DNA of 33,506 bases from UMGS75 sp051872775 (GTDB lineage: Bacteria; Bacillota_I; Bacilli_A; ML615J-28; CAG-313): positions 1-33,506 of the forward strand of contig JBJEEE010000065.1 of NCBI GenBank assembly GCA_051872775.1, given 5' to 3'. The notes below the pieces were generated by a model that was not told where the DNA came from, made no database searches, and saw only the letters and a program-made list of their open reading frames with translations. The position numbers and the translations under genes were made by a program. Shown here piece after piece: positions 1 to 7,846 of this stretch; position 1 is the first letter of the stretch; every line of letters begins with the position of its first letter.

Positions 1-76
1 GGACATTTTCTAAAAATAATTATTAAGACATTATCATAAGTTAAACACATTATAATAAATTAAGAAAGTATATTGC

Positions 77-105
77 TTTACTTTACATACAATTTATGGT
101 ATAAT
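77..105 (+). promoter_or_regulatory. Sigma-A-type promoter of the infC operon
   Basis: A -10 hexamer TATAAT (100-105) is preceded by an extended -10 TGG (97-99). A weaker -35 TTTACT (77-82) lies 17 bp upstream. It sits just before the structured infC leader. The same TTTACT-N17-TATAAT architecture with TGG recurs before the gene at 4082. Confidence 0.7.
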
Positions 106-130
106 TCCTATGAAAATTAAATATGTAGTG

Positions 131-247
131 AAAAGAAGAAGTCCCACTTCTCACCCGATTGATTAGGTCGATGGGTAAAAGAGTCAGTACAATAATGATT
201 AATCTTATTAATTATGTATTATAGGTGGGTCTTGGCCCACTTTTTTT
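131..247 (+). promoter_or_regulatory. infC/L20-type leader with attenuator terminator
   Basis: Between the promoter and infC is a structured leader. It has a small hairpin with AGAAG/CTTCT arms whose loop carries CCCA, then a hairpin CCCGA..TCG-AT-GGG around 154-174. It ends in a terminator with GTGGG (225-229) pairing to CCCAC (236-240), followed by seven T. The loop CCCAC of the first hairpin is complementary to the terminator's GTGGG arm, which gives an obvious alternative pairing. Firmicute infC-rpmI-rplT operons are known to be autoregulated by L20 binding such leaders. Assignment to that family is by position and architecture, not by covariance search. Confidence 0.65.
225..247 (+). terminator. 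Attenuator terminator upstream of infC
   Basis: GTGGG/CCCAC stem with a 6-nt loop and a T7 tract (241-247). It lies before infC, so it would stop transcription of the operon under repressing conditions. Confidence 0.7.
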
Positions 248-293
248 ATAGCTTTTCTTATATATTTGTTTTCACATTACGGAGGTGGAATAT

Positions 294-836
294 ATCAGTA
301 AGCCAATTGAACAAAAAAAAGAAAACATGGTAAATGAAGAAATTCAAGCTGAAGTTGTTTTAGTTATTTCTGAAACTGGCGAACAACTCGGAAAACTTGA
401 ATTACAAGATGCATTAAAGATTGCGGATGAGAGAGGCTTTGACCTTGTTTGTGTTGCACCTAATGCACCTGTACCAGTTTGTAGATTAATGGATTATAGT
501 AAGTACCGTTATGAACAAATCAAAAAAGCAAAAGAAGCTCGTAAAAATCAACGCATTATTCAAGTAAAAGAGGTTAGAATTAGTCCTACGATTGATACCC
601 ATGACTTTGAAACTAAACAAAGAGCTGCCTTAAAGTTCTTAAATGATGGTGACAAAGTAAAAGTAAGTTGTCGTTTCCGTGGACGTATGATTGAACAAGC
701 AAATAACACGAAAGATTTATTTTACAAGTTTGTTGAAGGTCTTGGTGAAATTGTTCAAATCGATCAACAACCTTATCTTGATGGGCGTAATATGTTTATG
801 ATGCTTAGCCCAAAAATTCAGAAAAAGAAAAACTAA
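294..836 (+). CDS. infC: Translation initiation factor IF-3 (AUC start)
   Basis: IF-3 binds the 30S subunit, prevents premature 50S joining and monitors initiator tRNA and start codon. Family motifs are clear: VNEEIQAEVVLVISETGEQL near the N-terminus, APNAPVPVCRLMDYSKYRYE, then the C-terminal domain with EVRISPTIDTHDFETK and a basic tail, about 180 residues as usual. The start is a choice. A GTG at 285 opens the longer frame but lies inside the Shine-Dalgarno sequence GGAGGTGG (281-288). ATC at 294 has correct spacing and begins the ISK..NMVNE N-terminus typical of Bacillus IF-3, which also starts at a non-AUG codon. Rare start codons on infC are a known autoregulatory device, because IF-3 itself discriminates against them. 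It is the first gene of infC-rpmI-rplT. Confidence 0.95.
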   Translation: MSKPIEQKKENMVNEEIQAEVVLVISETGEQLGKLELQDALKIADERGFDLVCVAPNAPVPVCRLMDYSKYRYEQIKKAKEARKNQRIIQVKEVRISPTIDTHDFETKQRAALKFLNDGDKVKVSCRFRGRMIEQANNTKDLFYKFVEGLGEIVQIDQQPYLDGRNMFMMLSPKIQKKKN

Positions 837-854
837 TAAAGGAGATTATTAATT

Positions 855-1055
855 ATGCCAAAAATGAGAACACATTGTTCATCAAAAAAACGTTTTAAAG
901 TAACAGGTAGCGGCGAAATTAGACGTGGCCAACCTGGAATTAGACATTTAGCACCAGCTACAACATCAAAACAATCAAGACACTTAAGAAAGTTTGCCCT
1001 TGTTTCTACTCCTGACAAACGTCATCTTAGACAACAATTGGCAAATTTAAAATAG
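855..1055 (+). CDS. rpmI: Large ribosomal subunit protein bL35
   Basis: This is a 66-residue, very basic protein beginning MPKMRTHCSSKKRFKVTGSG, the standard L35 N-terminus and length. It is a structural protein of the 50S subunit. A strong AAGGAG site precedes the ATG. It sits 18 bp after infC and 13 bp before rplT, in the conserved infC-rpmI-rplT order. It is presumably co-transcribed from the promoter at 77-105 and subject to the upstream attenuator. Confidence 0.97.
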   Translation: MPKMRTHCSSKKRFKVTGSGEIRRGQPGIRHLAPATTSKQSRHLRKFALVSTPDKRHLRQQLANLK

Positions 1056-1068
1056 GAGGTAGAAGAAC

Positions 1069-1428
1069 ATGGCACGTACTAAAGGTGGAGTTGTATCTAG
1101 AAGAAGACGTAATCGTGTATTAAAGCAAGCAAAAGGTTTCTTTGGTTCAAAACATTGTTTATATAAAGTTGCGAACCAACAAGTAATGAAATCTTTAATG
1201 TATGCTTATCGTGATCGTAAAAATAATAAACGTAATTTCCGTAAGCTTTGGATTGTAAGAATTAATTCTGCATCAAGAGCTAATGGTTTAAGTTATAATC
1301 AATTAATGCATGGATTAAAACTTGCACATATCGATATCAATCGTAAGATGCTTGCTGATCTTGCGGTAAACGAATCAGCAGTATTTAATAATCTTTGTGA
1401 ACAAGCAAAACAAGCTTTACAAAAATAG
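1069..1428 (+). CDS. rplT: Large ribosomal subunit protein bL20
   Basis: A 119-residue basic protein with the L20 signature: MARTKGGVVSRRRRNRVLKQ at the start, then AKGFFGSKHCLYKVANQQV and YAYRDRKNNKRNFRKLWIVR. L20 binds 23S rRNA early in 50S assembly. In Firmicutes it also represses its own operon by binding the leader mRNA, which fits the structured leader at 131-247. The ATG follows an AGGAGG site. It is the last gene of the operon and is followed at once by a bidirectional terminator. Confidence 0.97.
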   Translation: MARTKGGVVSRRRRNRVLKQAKGFFGSKHCLYKVANQQVMKSLMYAYRDRKNNKRNFRKLWIVRINSASRANGLSYNQLMHGLKLAHIDINRKMLADLAVNESAVFNNLCEQAKQALQK

Positions 1429-1441
1429 TATTATATTTATT

Positions 1442-1475
1442 AAAAAAAACACCTGTTTAAACAGGTGCTTTTTGT
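1442..1475. terminator. Bidirectional terminator between rplT and the convergent phosphatase gene
   Basis: Perfect palindrome CACCTGTTTAAACAGGTG (1450-1467), flanked by an A8 run on the left and a T-rich tract on the right. It can therefore end transcription from rplT (+) and from the converging gene at 1498-3918 (-). Confidence 0.85.
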
Positions 1476-1497
1476 TTATTAAATATGTAAAATATAA

Positions 1498-3918
1498 TTA
1501 ATGTTTTTTGCGTATTACTAGTACACAACCTAATAATAATGCTGTTAATGTTAAAGCCATTGTTAGATCTTTTTTACAGCTGCAGCCTTTTTTAGGAGTA
1601 GGTTCTACAATAACAGGAGCTTGAACCGTAATAGTAATTGAGGCTGATTTTTCAGGGTTGTTGATTGATGTAACAGTGATTGTTGTAGTTCCTGCCTTTA
1701 GACCTTTGACTACACCTTGTTCTACAGTAGCAACTTCTGAATTTGATGAAACATAGGTAACATCTTGTGGAGCATCACTTGGGTTTATTGTTACATTTAA
1801 TTTAAGTTCTTCGTTAACATCAATCGTTGTTTTAGAACTTTCAATGGTAATTTCCGTTACATCTTTATTACAAGTTACAACAAATGAGTAAGAAATGGTT
1901 GGATCTAGTTTAGAAGTTGCGGTAATTGTTGCAGTACCATAACCTAAAACATAAATTTTGTTATTAGCTACTTGCGCAACACCGATATCACTTGATTCCC
2001 ATGTAACAGATTTATCAGCACTATTTGGAGTTGCGAGAATTGTATATGAATATTGTTGATCTAACTCATATTTATCAGGAAGTCCTGTAACAGTAATAGA
2101 TTCTGGTGCTGTGGTTGCTTCAACGGTAATTGTATAAACTTTTGACAAGGTTGGTTTAATAGTTGAAACAACTTTAATTCTTGCTCTTCCAGCTGAGATA
2201 GCAGTAACTAAACCAAATTCATCAACAGTTGCAATCTCAGGATTAAGGGATTCAAAAGTAACGCTTTGATCACAACCTTCAGGACCAAGGACAACTGATA
2301 ATTGACTAGTTTCATCAACCGCAAGTTTGTTATTTCCAGTAATAGTTATGGATGAAGGTAGTAAATCAGGATTTAAAAGGACATTTAATTCTTTAGATAT
2401 TTCTGTTCCATCAGTTTTAACAAAAGTAATAGTATATTTATAATTGTATGTATTATATACACCATTAATAGTGTGATGTGCAAAGGCTTCTGCACAAGAA
2501 GGAATTAATTGACTCCAAGTTGAGTTACCACTACATTTTACCTCTTTAACGACACCCCAAATATCTGTACTCCATAAAATATTAAGTTTTGATGATGGTT
2601 CATCATATTCATAAGAAACAGAATTTAGGATTTCTTCATCAGTTATTTCCATTGGTTCAGCATTACGTTTAGCACTTAAAGTAAATGATTCAATTACAGT
2701 ACCAGTAGTATCGTAAAGCGTAACAGTCATTGTTGAACCTTGTGTTTTAATAACATTACCACGATAATTACCACGTTTAGCAACATCAAGACCATCTGTA
2801 TTTTGAATAGGATAATCTTTAGGTCCAGCAGCAGGTCCAACTAAATAAGTAACGCCAAGTTCTTCATTTTTTTCTCCTTGATAGTAAAGGTCTTTGCGAA
2901 TATAAATATGTTCATGACCACTAATTGCAAGGTCAACTTGACATTCTTCAAATACTTCATGCCAATTTGCCCATACAACATTGGCATCATGAGCATAAAT
3001 ACCAGCTGTGATAGCACCAGCGTGAGATCCTACAACAATCCATCTTGTTGGGTTGTCCGCAACTACTTGTTTAAACCAAGCTTGATGGGCTTCTAAATCA
3101 TAAGGATATTTGGTATTTGGTAGAACATCAAGCATAATATATAAAGTTTCACCATAAACAAAATAATAAGATGTATTTAGACGATCTTCAGGTCCATTTT
3201 GAGGATTATTAAAGAATTGATCATAGAAAGATGAATCAATATAGGCAGGGTCACTATCATGATAGTATTCATGATTACCAGGAAGGGTAGCATATTGATA
3301 ACCTTCTAAGGCAGTTAATCCATTAAAATAAGCATCCCATTGGGCACTATATCCACCACGGTCAACGATATCACCTGTCATTAGAACCATATTTAGATTC
3401 TTTTCTTTTGCTTCAATTGCTTCAACTAAAGGGTTAATTTTTTGAAATTGTGAAGTAGAGGCGCTTTGTGTATCAGTTAGGAATAAAACAGAAGTACTTC
3501 CACTAGCTTTACCAGTTTTGAAAGTTCTAGTATCGGATTGTTCACTTCCAACTACAACATAGTAATAATAAGTTGTATCAGGAAGTAAGTTTTCAAGTTT
3601 TGCTTTACAAACATAACGTGGACTAAAACCTGTGTTTTCATCATCAGGATTTGGTTCTACACTCCATAAAGTAGATGTAGTTTCTGCTTTTTGCATGGCA
3701 GATAAACTTGATCCATACATTACATAAGAATTATCTTCATCGCAGTGATAGTTAACACCAGCAGTTTCATAGGTTTCACCAACACTCACTGTTAAATAAT
3801 ACACTTTAGATGTAGCGGCATAAACTTGCTTTTTATTTGGTATAAACAAAACTGCAATACATATTACTAAGTTCAATGCCACAAGTGCTTTAAACATTTT
3901 TTTAAGACTTTTTTTCAT
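1498..3918 (-). CDS. Secreted metallophosphatase with Ig-like repeats and C-terminal anchor
   Basis: An 806-residue surface or secreted protein. Residues 1-35 form a signal peptide (basic start, hydrophobic core, cleavage near VYAA). About 36-138 is a fibronectin-like purple-acid-phosphatase N-terminal domain. The calcineurin-like phosphoesterase domain spans about 140-410 with metal ligands in FLTDTQ (D149), GDIVDRGG (D183), GNHE (N215, H216), GSHA (H299) and GHEH (H335, H337). About 522-600, 605-682 and 686-766 are three bacterial Ig-like (Big_2) repeats. The C-terminus is PTPKKGCSCKK, a hydrophobic helix and RKKH, so it looks membrane- or wall-anchored without an LPxTG motif. The substrate cannot be told from sequence. 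It is monocistronic, has its own promoter, and starts at ATG after AAGGAG. Confidence 0.88.
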   Translation of the reverse strand: MKKSLKKMFKALVALNLVICIAVLFIPNKKQVYAATSKVYYLTVSVGETYETAGVNYHCDEDNSYVMYGSSLSAMQKAETTSTLWSVEPNPDDENTGFSPRYVCKAKLENLLPDTTYYYYVVVGSEQSDTRTFKTGKASGSTSVLFLTDTQSASTSQFQKINPLVEAIEAKEKNLNMVLMTGDIVDRGGYSAQWDAYFNGLTALEGYQYATLPGNHEYYHDSDPAYIDSSFYDQFFNNPQNGPEDRLNTSYYFVYGETLYIMLDVLPNTKYPYDLEAHQAWFKQVVADNPTRWIVVGSHAGAITAGIYAHDANVVWANWHEVFEECQVDLAISGHEHIYIRKDLYYQGEKNEELGVTYLVGPAAGPKDYPIQNTDGLDVAKRGNYRGNVIKTQGSTMTVTLYDTTGTVIESFTLSAKRNAEPMEITDEEILNSVSYEYDEPSSKLNILWSTDIWGVVKEVKCSGNSTWSQLIPSCAEAFAHHTINGVYNTYNYKYTITFVKTDGTEISKELNVLLNPDLLPSSITITGNNKLAVDETSQLSVVLGPEGCDQSVTFESLNPEIATVDEFGLVTAISAGRARIKVVSTIKPTLSKVYTITVEATTAPESITVTGLPDKYELDQQYSYTILATPNSADKSVTWESSDIGVAQVANNKIYVLGYGTATITATSKLDPTISYSFVVTCNKDVTEITIESSKTTIDVNEELKLNVTINPSDAPQDVTYVSSNSEVATVEQGVVKGLKAGTTTITVTSINNPEKSASITITVQAPVIVEPTPKKGCSCKKDLTMALTLTALLLGCVLVIRKKH

Positions 3919-3945
3919 TTCACTTCTCCTTTTCTTTTTTTACAT

Positions 3946-3974
3946 ATTTTATCACGAAGTTAAAAATATTTGAA
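3946..3974 (-). promoter_or_regulatory. Promoter of the metallophosphatase gene
   Basis: On the minus strand, TTCAAA (complement of 3969-3974), a 17-bp spacer and TAAAAT (complement of 3946-3951) with an extended TGA. It lies in the 163-bp divergent region shared with the gene at 4082. Confidence 0.55.
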
Positions 3975-4024
3975 GCAAAGTGATATAATATTTTTTTCCA
4001 TAAAAAAATATTTTTGTCAAAAAG

Positions 4025-4053
4025 TTTACTTTTATTATTCTATATGGTATAAT
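4025..4053 (+). promoter_or_regulatory. Promoter of the DUF1189-like gene and leuS
   Basis: TTTACT (4025-4030), 17-bp spacer, TATAAT (4048-4053) with extended TGG. The hexamers, spacer length and TG extension are the same as in the infC promoter. Confidence 0.65.
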
Positions 4054-4081
4054 TAGATATATTATACGAGGGGGATTATTA

Positions 4082-5041
4082 ATGTTTAAAATATTTTATG
4101 ATAGCTTATTCAGACCAAAAAACATAGTAGATCATGTTGATGAGAAATCAAATAGTAAATTTGTTGGTTACTTAATTCTTACGCTACTTTTAATAGTGTT
4201 ACCCATATTTTTGAATAATATTTTTAGTAATAAACTATCGACTGGGGAAAATAAGGCAATAGTTGAGGGAATTAAAGCAGTAGAACCAATTCAGTATAAA
4301 ATAGAAAATAATAAATTAGTGTATACAGGAGCTAGTATAACTCCTAAAACACAACAATTTAAGATAAATAGTAAGAGTATTTCTTTAACTACTATAACTT
4401 TTGACACAAAAGCATTAAGTACAGAGTATATTTATTTTGTTTTTTCTACTATTGATGACCAAGGATTATCATCTATTGGAGAAACATGTTATGTTGTATC
4501 ACTAAAAGAAAATGGTGTAGATATAATTTTTCATAACGGAACAAAGAATGTGCAAGGAGCAGAAAACTTATCTATATGGGGAAATAACAGTAGTGGTGAT
4601 AAAATCGTAAAATCACTACCATATTCATCTAAAGATGTTAATTTTAATTACACAGAAGTGACTGATAAATATTTATTTAGTTCTAATATATATAATTTCT
4701 TTAGTACTATCTATGACCGATTAGATACCAATTATATTATTACGGTTTCTGTTTTCGTAATTGCCAATTATATTGGCAATATAATAATAAATATGGCGAT
4801 ATTGATAGTATTACTATATGCGGTTTTTAGAATTATGAGAGTATCGTTTGGAAAAATTGTAAAGATTGCCTTTTTATGTTTCACGCCATATGTTTTAGGT
4901 GTTGTTCTTTCTATGTGCTTTAATAGTAATTTAGTTATGATTATTGGAGAAATTGTTACTTTTATATATATATATCGAACGTTAAGAAATTACTCATTAT
5001 TAAAAATATTACAAGAAAATAATGAATCGAAAGGAAGATAA
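4082..5041 (+). CDS. DUF1189-like integral membrane protein
   Basis: A 319-residue protein opening with MFKIFYDSLFRPKNI, which resembles the start of DUF1189 proteins (short amphipathic segment, then a membrane helix). One hydrophobic helix lies at about 28-47. A long extracytoplasmic region of about 48-218 follows, then three more hydrophobic helices near 219-248, 257-280 and 283-299. The tail is charged. No catalytic motif is visible and the family has no settled function. It begins after a very G-rich ribosome binding site (GGGGG at 4070-4074). It ends 1 bp before the preferred leuS start, so the two are almost certainly co-transcribed and perhaps translationally coupled. The DUF1189 assignment is by eye and only moderately secure. 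Confidence 0.7.
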   Translation: MFKIFYDSLFRPKNIVDHVDEKSNSKFVGYLILTLLLIVLPIFLNNIFSNKLSTGENKAIVEGIKAVEPIQYKIENNKLVYTGASITPKTQQFKINSKSISLTTITFDTKALSTEYIYFVFSTIDDQGLSSIGETCYVVSLKENGVDIIFHNGTKNVQGAENLSIWGNNSSGDKIVKSLPYSSKDVNFNYTEVTDKYLFSSNIYNFFSTIYDRLDTNYIITVSVFVIANYIGNIIINMAILIVLLYAVFRIMRVSFGKIVKIAFLCFTPYVLGVVLSMCFNSNLVMIIGEIVTFIYIYRTLRNYSLLKILQENNESKGR

Positions 5042-5042
5042 T

Positions 5043-7439
5043 ATGAGTTATAATCATCAAGAGATTGAAAAAAAATGGCAGAACTATTGGGAACAAAATA
5101 ATACTTTTAAAACCGATGTTTGGGATTTTTCAAAACCTAAGTATTATGCTCTTGATATGTTCCCTTATCCATCAGGAGTAGGACTACATGCAGGTCATCC
5201 CGAAGGATATACCGCAACTGATGTTGTATCGAGAATGAAAAGAATGCAAGGATTTAATGTTTTACATCCAATGGGTTTTGATTCATTTGGTTTACCAGCA
5301 GAGCAATATGCAATAAATACAGGTAATCATCCCGATGGTTTTACGCGTAAAAATATTGAAACTTTTAAGACTCAACTTAAGATGCTAGGCTTTTCCTATG
5401 ATTGGGATAAAGAAATTTCTACTTGTGATCCATCATTTTATAAGTGGACACAATGGATTTTTAAACAATTATATGAAGCAGGACTTGCAAAAAAAGTGGA
5501 TATGCCAGTAAATTGGTGTGAAGAATTAGGTACCGTACTTGCAAACGACGAAGTAATCGATGGTAAAAGTGAACGAGGAGGATTTCCCGTTGTTAGAAAG
5601 AACATGAAACAATGGGTTATCGATATTCCAAAATACGCTGAAAGATTACTAACCAATCTAGATAATCTTGATTGGCCTGAATCAACCAAAGAAATCCAAC
5701 GAAATTGGATAGGAAAATCGGTTGGTGCACATGTTCAGTTTAAAGTAGCTAATACAGATAAAACATTTACAGTTTTTACAACTAGATGTGATACTTTATT
5801 TGGTGCTACATATTGTGTACTTGCACCTGAACACGTCCTTGTAAAAGAAATAATGAGTGAGGCTAAAAAACAAGAAGTATTGTCATATATTGAAGCATGT
5901 TCAAAGAAATCAGATTTAGAAAGAACGGAATTAAATAAAGAAAAAACTGGTGTATTTATTGGCGCATATGCTATTAATCCGGTAAATCAAAAACAAATTC
6001 CTATTTGGATTTCAGATTATGTCCTTTCAACTTATGGAACTGGTGCGATAATGGCTGTTCCTGCACATGATGAAAGAGACTATGCTTTTGCGAAAAAATT
6101 TGGCATTGATATTATACCTGTATTAGAAGGTGGAAATATTGAAAATGAAGCTTTCACTGGCGATGGTAAACATATTAACTCTGATTTTTTAAATGGTCTT
6201 TCTAAAGAAGAAGCAATAAATGCGATGATAAAATACCTTGAAGAAAACAAAATCGGAAGTAAAAAAGTTAACTATCGAATTAGAGAGTGGATTTTTGCTC
6301 GTCAAAGATATTGGGGAGAACCAATTCCTATTGTAACATTTGAAGATGGAACAACTAGAGCCTTAAATGATGATGAACTTCCTTTAGTTCTTCCTGAACT
6401 TGAAAACTATAAACCAAGTAAAAGCGGTGAATCACCATTAGCTAAAGCTACTGATTGGGTAAACGTAATGGTTGACGGTAAACCAGCAAAACGTGAAATA
6501 TCAACAATGCCAGGTAGCGCAGGATCAAGCTGGTACTTCTTAAGATATATTGATCCAAAAAATAATGAAGCACTTGCGGATAAAGAATTAATTAAACATT
6601 GGATGCCGGTTGATTTATATATCGGTGGACCTGAACATGCGGTGGGACATTTGTTATATGCAAGAATGTGGAATAACTTCTTATATGATAAAGGAATAGT
6701 TGCATGCGAAGAACCATTTCAGAAGCTTGTTCATCAAGGAATGATTCTTGGATCTAATGGTATCAAAATGGGTAAACGATATCCTGAATATGTAGTTGAT
6801 CCAAATACAATCGTTCGAGAATATGGCGCTGATACAATGCGTTTATATGAAATGTTTATGGGACCACTAGAAGCAGATAAACCATGGGATAAATTTGGTA
6901 TAGAAGGTTCGCGTAAATTCTTAGAACGCATATATCGTTTATATATGGAAGATACTAAAATCAAAGACGAACCAAACAAAAATCTTGAAACCATTTATCA
7001 TCAAACCATTAAGAAAGTAACAGAAGATTATGAAAGTCTTAAGTTCAATACGGCGATTGCACAAATGATGATTTTTATTAATGCTGTATATAAAGAAACA
7101 GTTTTCCCAAAAGAGTATGCGGAAGGATTCATTAAAATATTAAATCCATTAGCACCGCATATTACAGAAGAAATATGGCAATCGCTCGGTCATAATAATA
7201 CAATAGCATATGAAAAATGGCCATCATATAGTGAAGAACTAGCAAAAGAAGCGACTATTACGATAGTTGTTCAAATTAATGGTAAAGTAAGAGATAAAAT
7301 TGAAGTTGATGCAGGACTAAGTAAAGAGGAAATACAATCTATAGCCCTTGCTCGACCAAAAATAAAAGAATTAATTGGAACAAATACAATCAAAAAAATT
7401 ATTGTGGTTCCTAATAAATTAGTAAGTATAGTGTTATAG
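5043..7439 (+). CDS. leuS: Leucyl-tRNA synthetase
   Basis: Class Ia synthetase charging tRNA-Leu. From the start at 5043 it has about 798 residues, the usual bacterial length. The HIGH motif appears as HAGH (49-52) in DMFPYPSGVGLHAGHPEGYT. The CP1 editing domain carries the TTRCDTLFGAT threonine-rich motif and GTGAIMAVPAHDERD. The catalytic core includes WIFARQRYWGEPIP and PGSAGSSWYFLRYIDP. The KMSKS loop is altered to KMGKR (575-579, GIKMGKRYPEYVVDP), although the surrounding residues are conserved. The frame is open from an ATG at 5022, but AAGGAAG at 5031-5037 places the start at 5043 (MSYNHQEIEKKW). No T-box leader is present upstream. Confidence 0.96.
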   Translation: MSYNHQEIEKKWQNYWEQNNTFKTDVWDFSKPKYYALDMFPYPSGVGLHAGHPEGYTATDVVSRMKRMQGFNVLHPMGFDSFGLPAEQYAINTGNHPDGFTRKNIETFKTQLKMLGFSYDWDKEISTCDPSFYKWTQWIFKQLYEAGLAKKVDMPVNWCEELGTVLANDEVIDGKSERGGFPVVRKNMKQWVIDIPKYAERLLTNLDNLDWPESTKEIQRNWIGKSVGAHVQFKVANTDKTFTVFTTRCDTLFGATYCVLAPEHVLVKEIMSEAKKQEVLSYIEACSKKSDLERTELNKEKTGVFIGAYAINPVNQKQIPIWISDYVLSTYGTGAIMAVPAHDERDYAFAKKFGIDIIPVLEGGNIENEAFTGDGKHINSDFLNGLSKEEAINAMIKYLEENKIGSKKVNYRIREWIFARQRYWGEPIPIVTFEDGTTRALNDDELPLVLPELENYKPSKSGESPLAKATDWVNVMVDGKPAKREISTMPGSAGSSWYFLRYIDPKNNEALADKELIKHWMPVDLYIGGPEHAVGHLLYARMWNNFLYDKGIVACEEPFQKLVHQGMILGSNGIKMGKRYPEYVVDPNTIVREYGADTMRLYEMFMGPLEADKPWDKFGIEGSRKFLERIYRLYMEDTKIKDEPNKNLETIYHQTIKKVTEDYESLKFNTAIAQMMIFINAVYKETVFPKEYAEGFIKILNPLAPHITEEIWQSLGHNNTIAYEKWPSYSEELAKEATITIVVQINGKVRDKIEVDAGLSKEEIQSIALARPKIKELIGTNTIKKIIVVPNKLVSIVL

Positions 7440-7442
7440 ATT

Positions 7443-7691
7443 ATGGCAATATGGGATATGCTAAAAATAATTAAAGTGAATCAAAGGGGATTCAAAACAA
7501 TTATTATTGGACGGCAAGTTTTTTATATATTTGAAATATATGAAAAAAATGAAGTGTTGTTTGATTCATTAATTCAAAAATTATTTAAATTATCAATACC
7601 ACTATATTGGTTTAAAGACTATTACGAATTTGAAACTTTTTTCACTTTATATGATTCTTTAAACACATATAATTTTATTCTAATCTTTTGA
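7443..7691 (+). CDS. Small hypothetical protein downstream of leuS
   Basis: An 82-codon frame starting 3 bp after the leuS stop and ending in TGA at the foot of a terminator hairpin. The sequence is rich in aromatic and hydrophobic residues (YWFKDYYEFETFF) with a weakly basic N-terminus and no recognisable domain. There is no clear Shine-Dalgarno sequence; if expressed it would depend on termination-reinitiation from leuS. The tight fit between the leuS stop and the terminator favours a real gene. I do not recognise the family. Confidence 0.5.
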   Translation: MAIWDMLKIIKVNQRGFKTIIIGRQVFYIFEIYEKNEVLFDSLIQKLFKLSIPLYWFKDYYEFETFFTLYDSLNTYNFILIF

Positions 7692-7722
7692 CATCATATC
7701 ATTTTTGATATGATGTTTTTTT
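7691..7722 (+). terminator. Terminator of the leuS operon
   Basis: CATCATATCA (7692-7701) pairs with TGATATGATG (7706-7715) around a short T loop, followed by seven T. Confidence 0.85.
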
Positions 7723-7754
7723 ATAAAAAATTAAAGATTATTATTTATAGCTTC

Positions 7755-7783
7755 TTGCATTTTATAAGAATATATGATAAAAT
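7755..7783 (+). promoter_or_regulatory. Promoter of hpf
   Basis: TTGCAT (7755-7760), 17-bp spacer, TAAAAT (7778-7783) with extended TGA (7775-7777). Confidence 0.7.
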
Positions 7784-7789
7784 ATAAGT

Positions 7790-7818
7790 GTAATAGATAT
7801 ATCTATGCTATCTATTAC
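7790..7818 (+). repeat. Inverted repeat in the hpf 5'UTR
   Basis: GTAATAGATA (7790-7799) and TATCTATTAC (7809-7818) are perfect 10-bp inverted arms around a 9-nt loop. They start at about the expected transcription start. There is no T tract, so this is not a terminator. It could be an operator or an mRNA hairpin. Confidence 0.7.
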
Positions 7819-7846
7819 CAAAATAAATGAAAAGGAGTTGTAAATT

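Noticed and set aside
285..293. GTG start for infC
   Set aside because: It lies inside the Shine-Dalgarno sequence, leaving nothing to direct initiation; ATC at 294 fits both spacing and homology.
833..1018. Minus-strand frame opposite rpmI and similar antisense frames throughout
   Set aside because: They are shadows of well-identified genes, with no ribosome binding site or family motifs.
3919..4081. T-box leader for leuS
   Set aside because: The only leader upstream of the leuS operon is too short and lacks the T-box sequence and a specifier stem.
5022..5042. Longer leuS N-terminus
   Set aside because: The first ATG precedes the ribosome binding site; the LeuRS family begins at MSYNHQEIEKKW.
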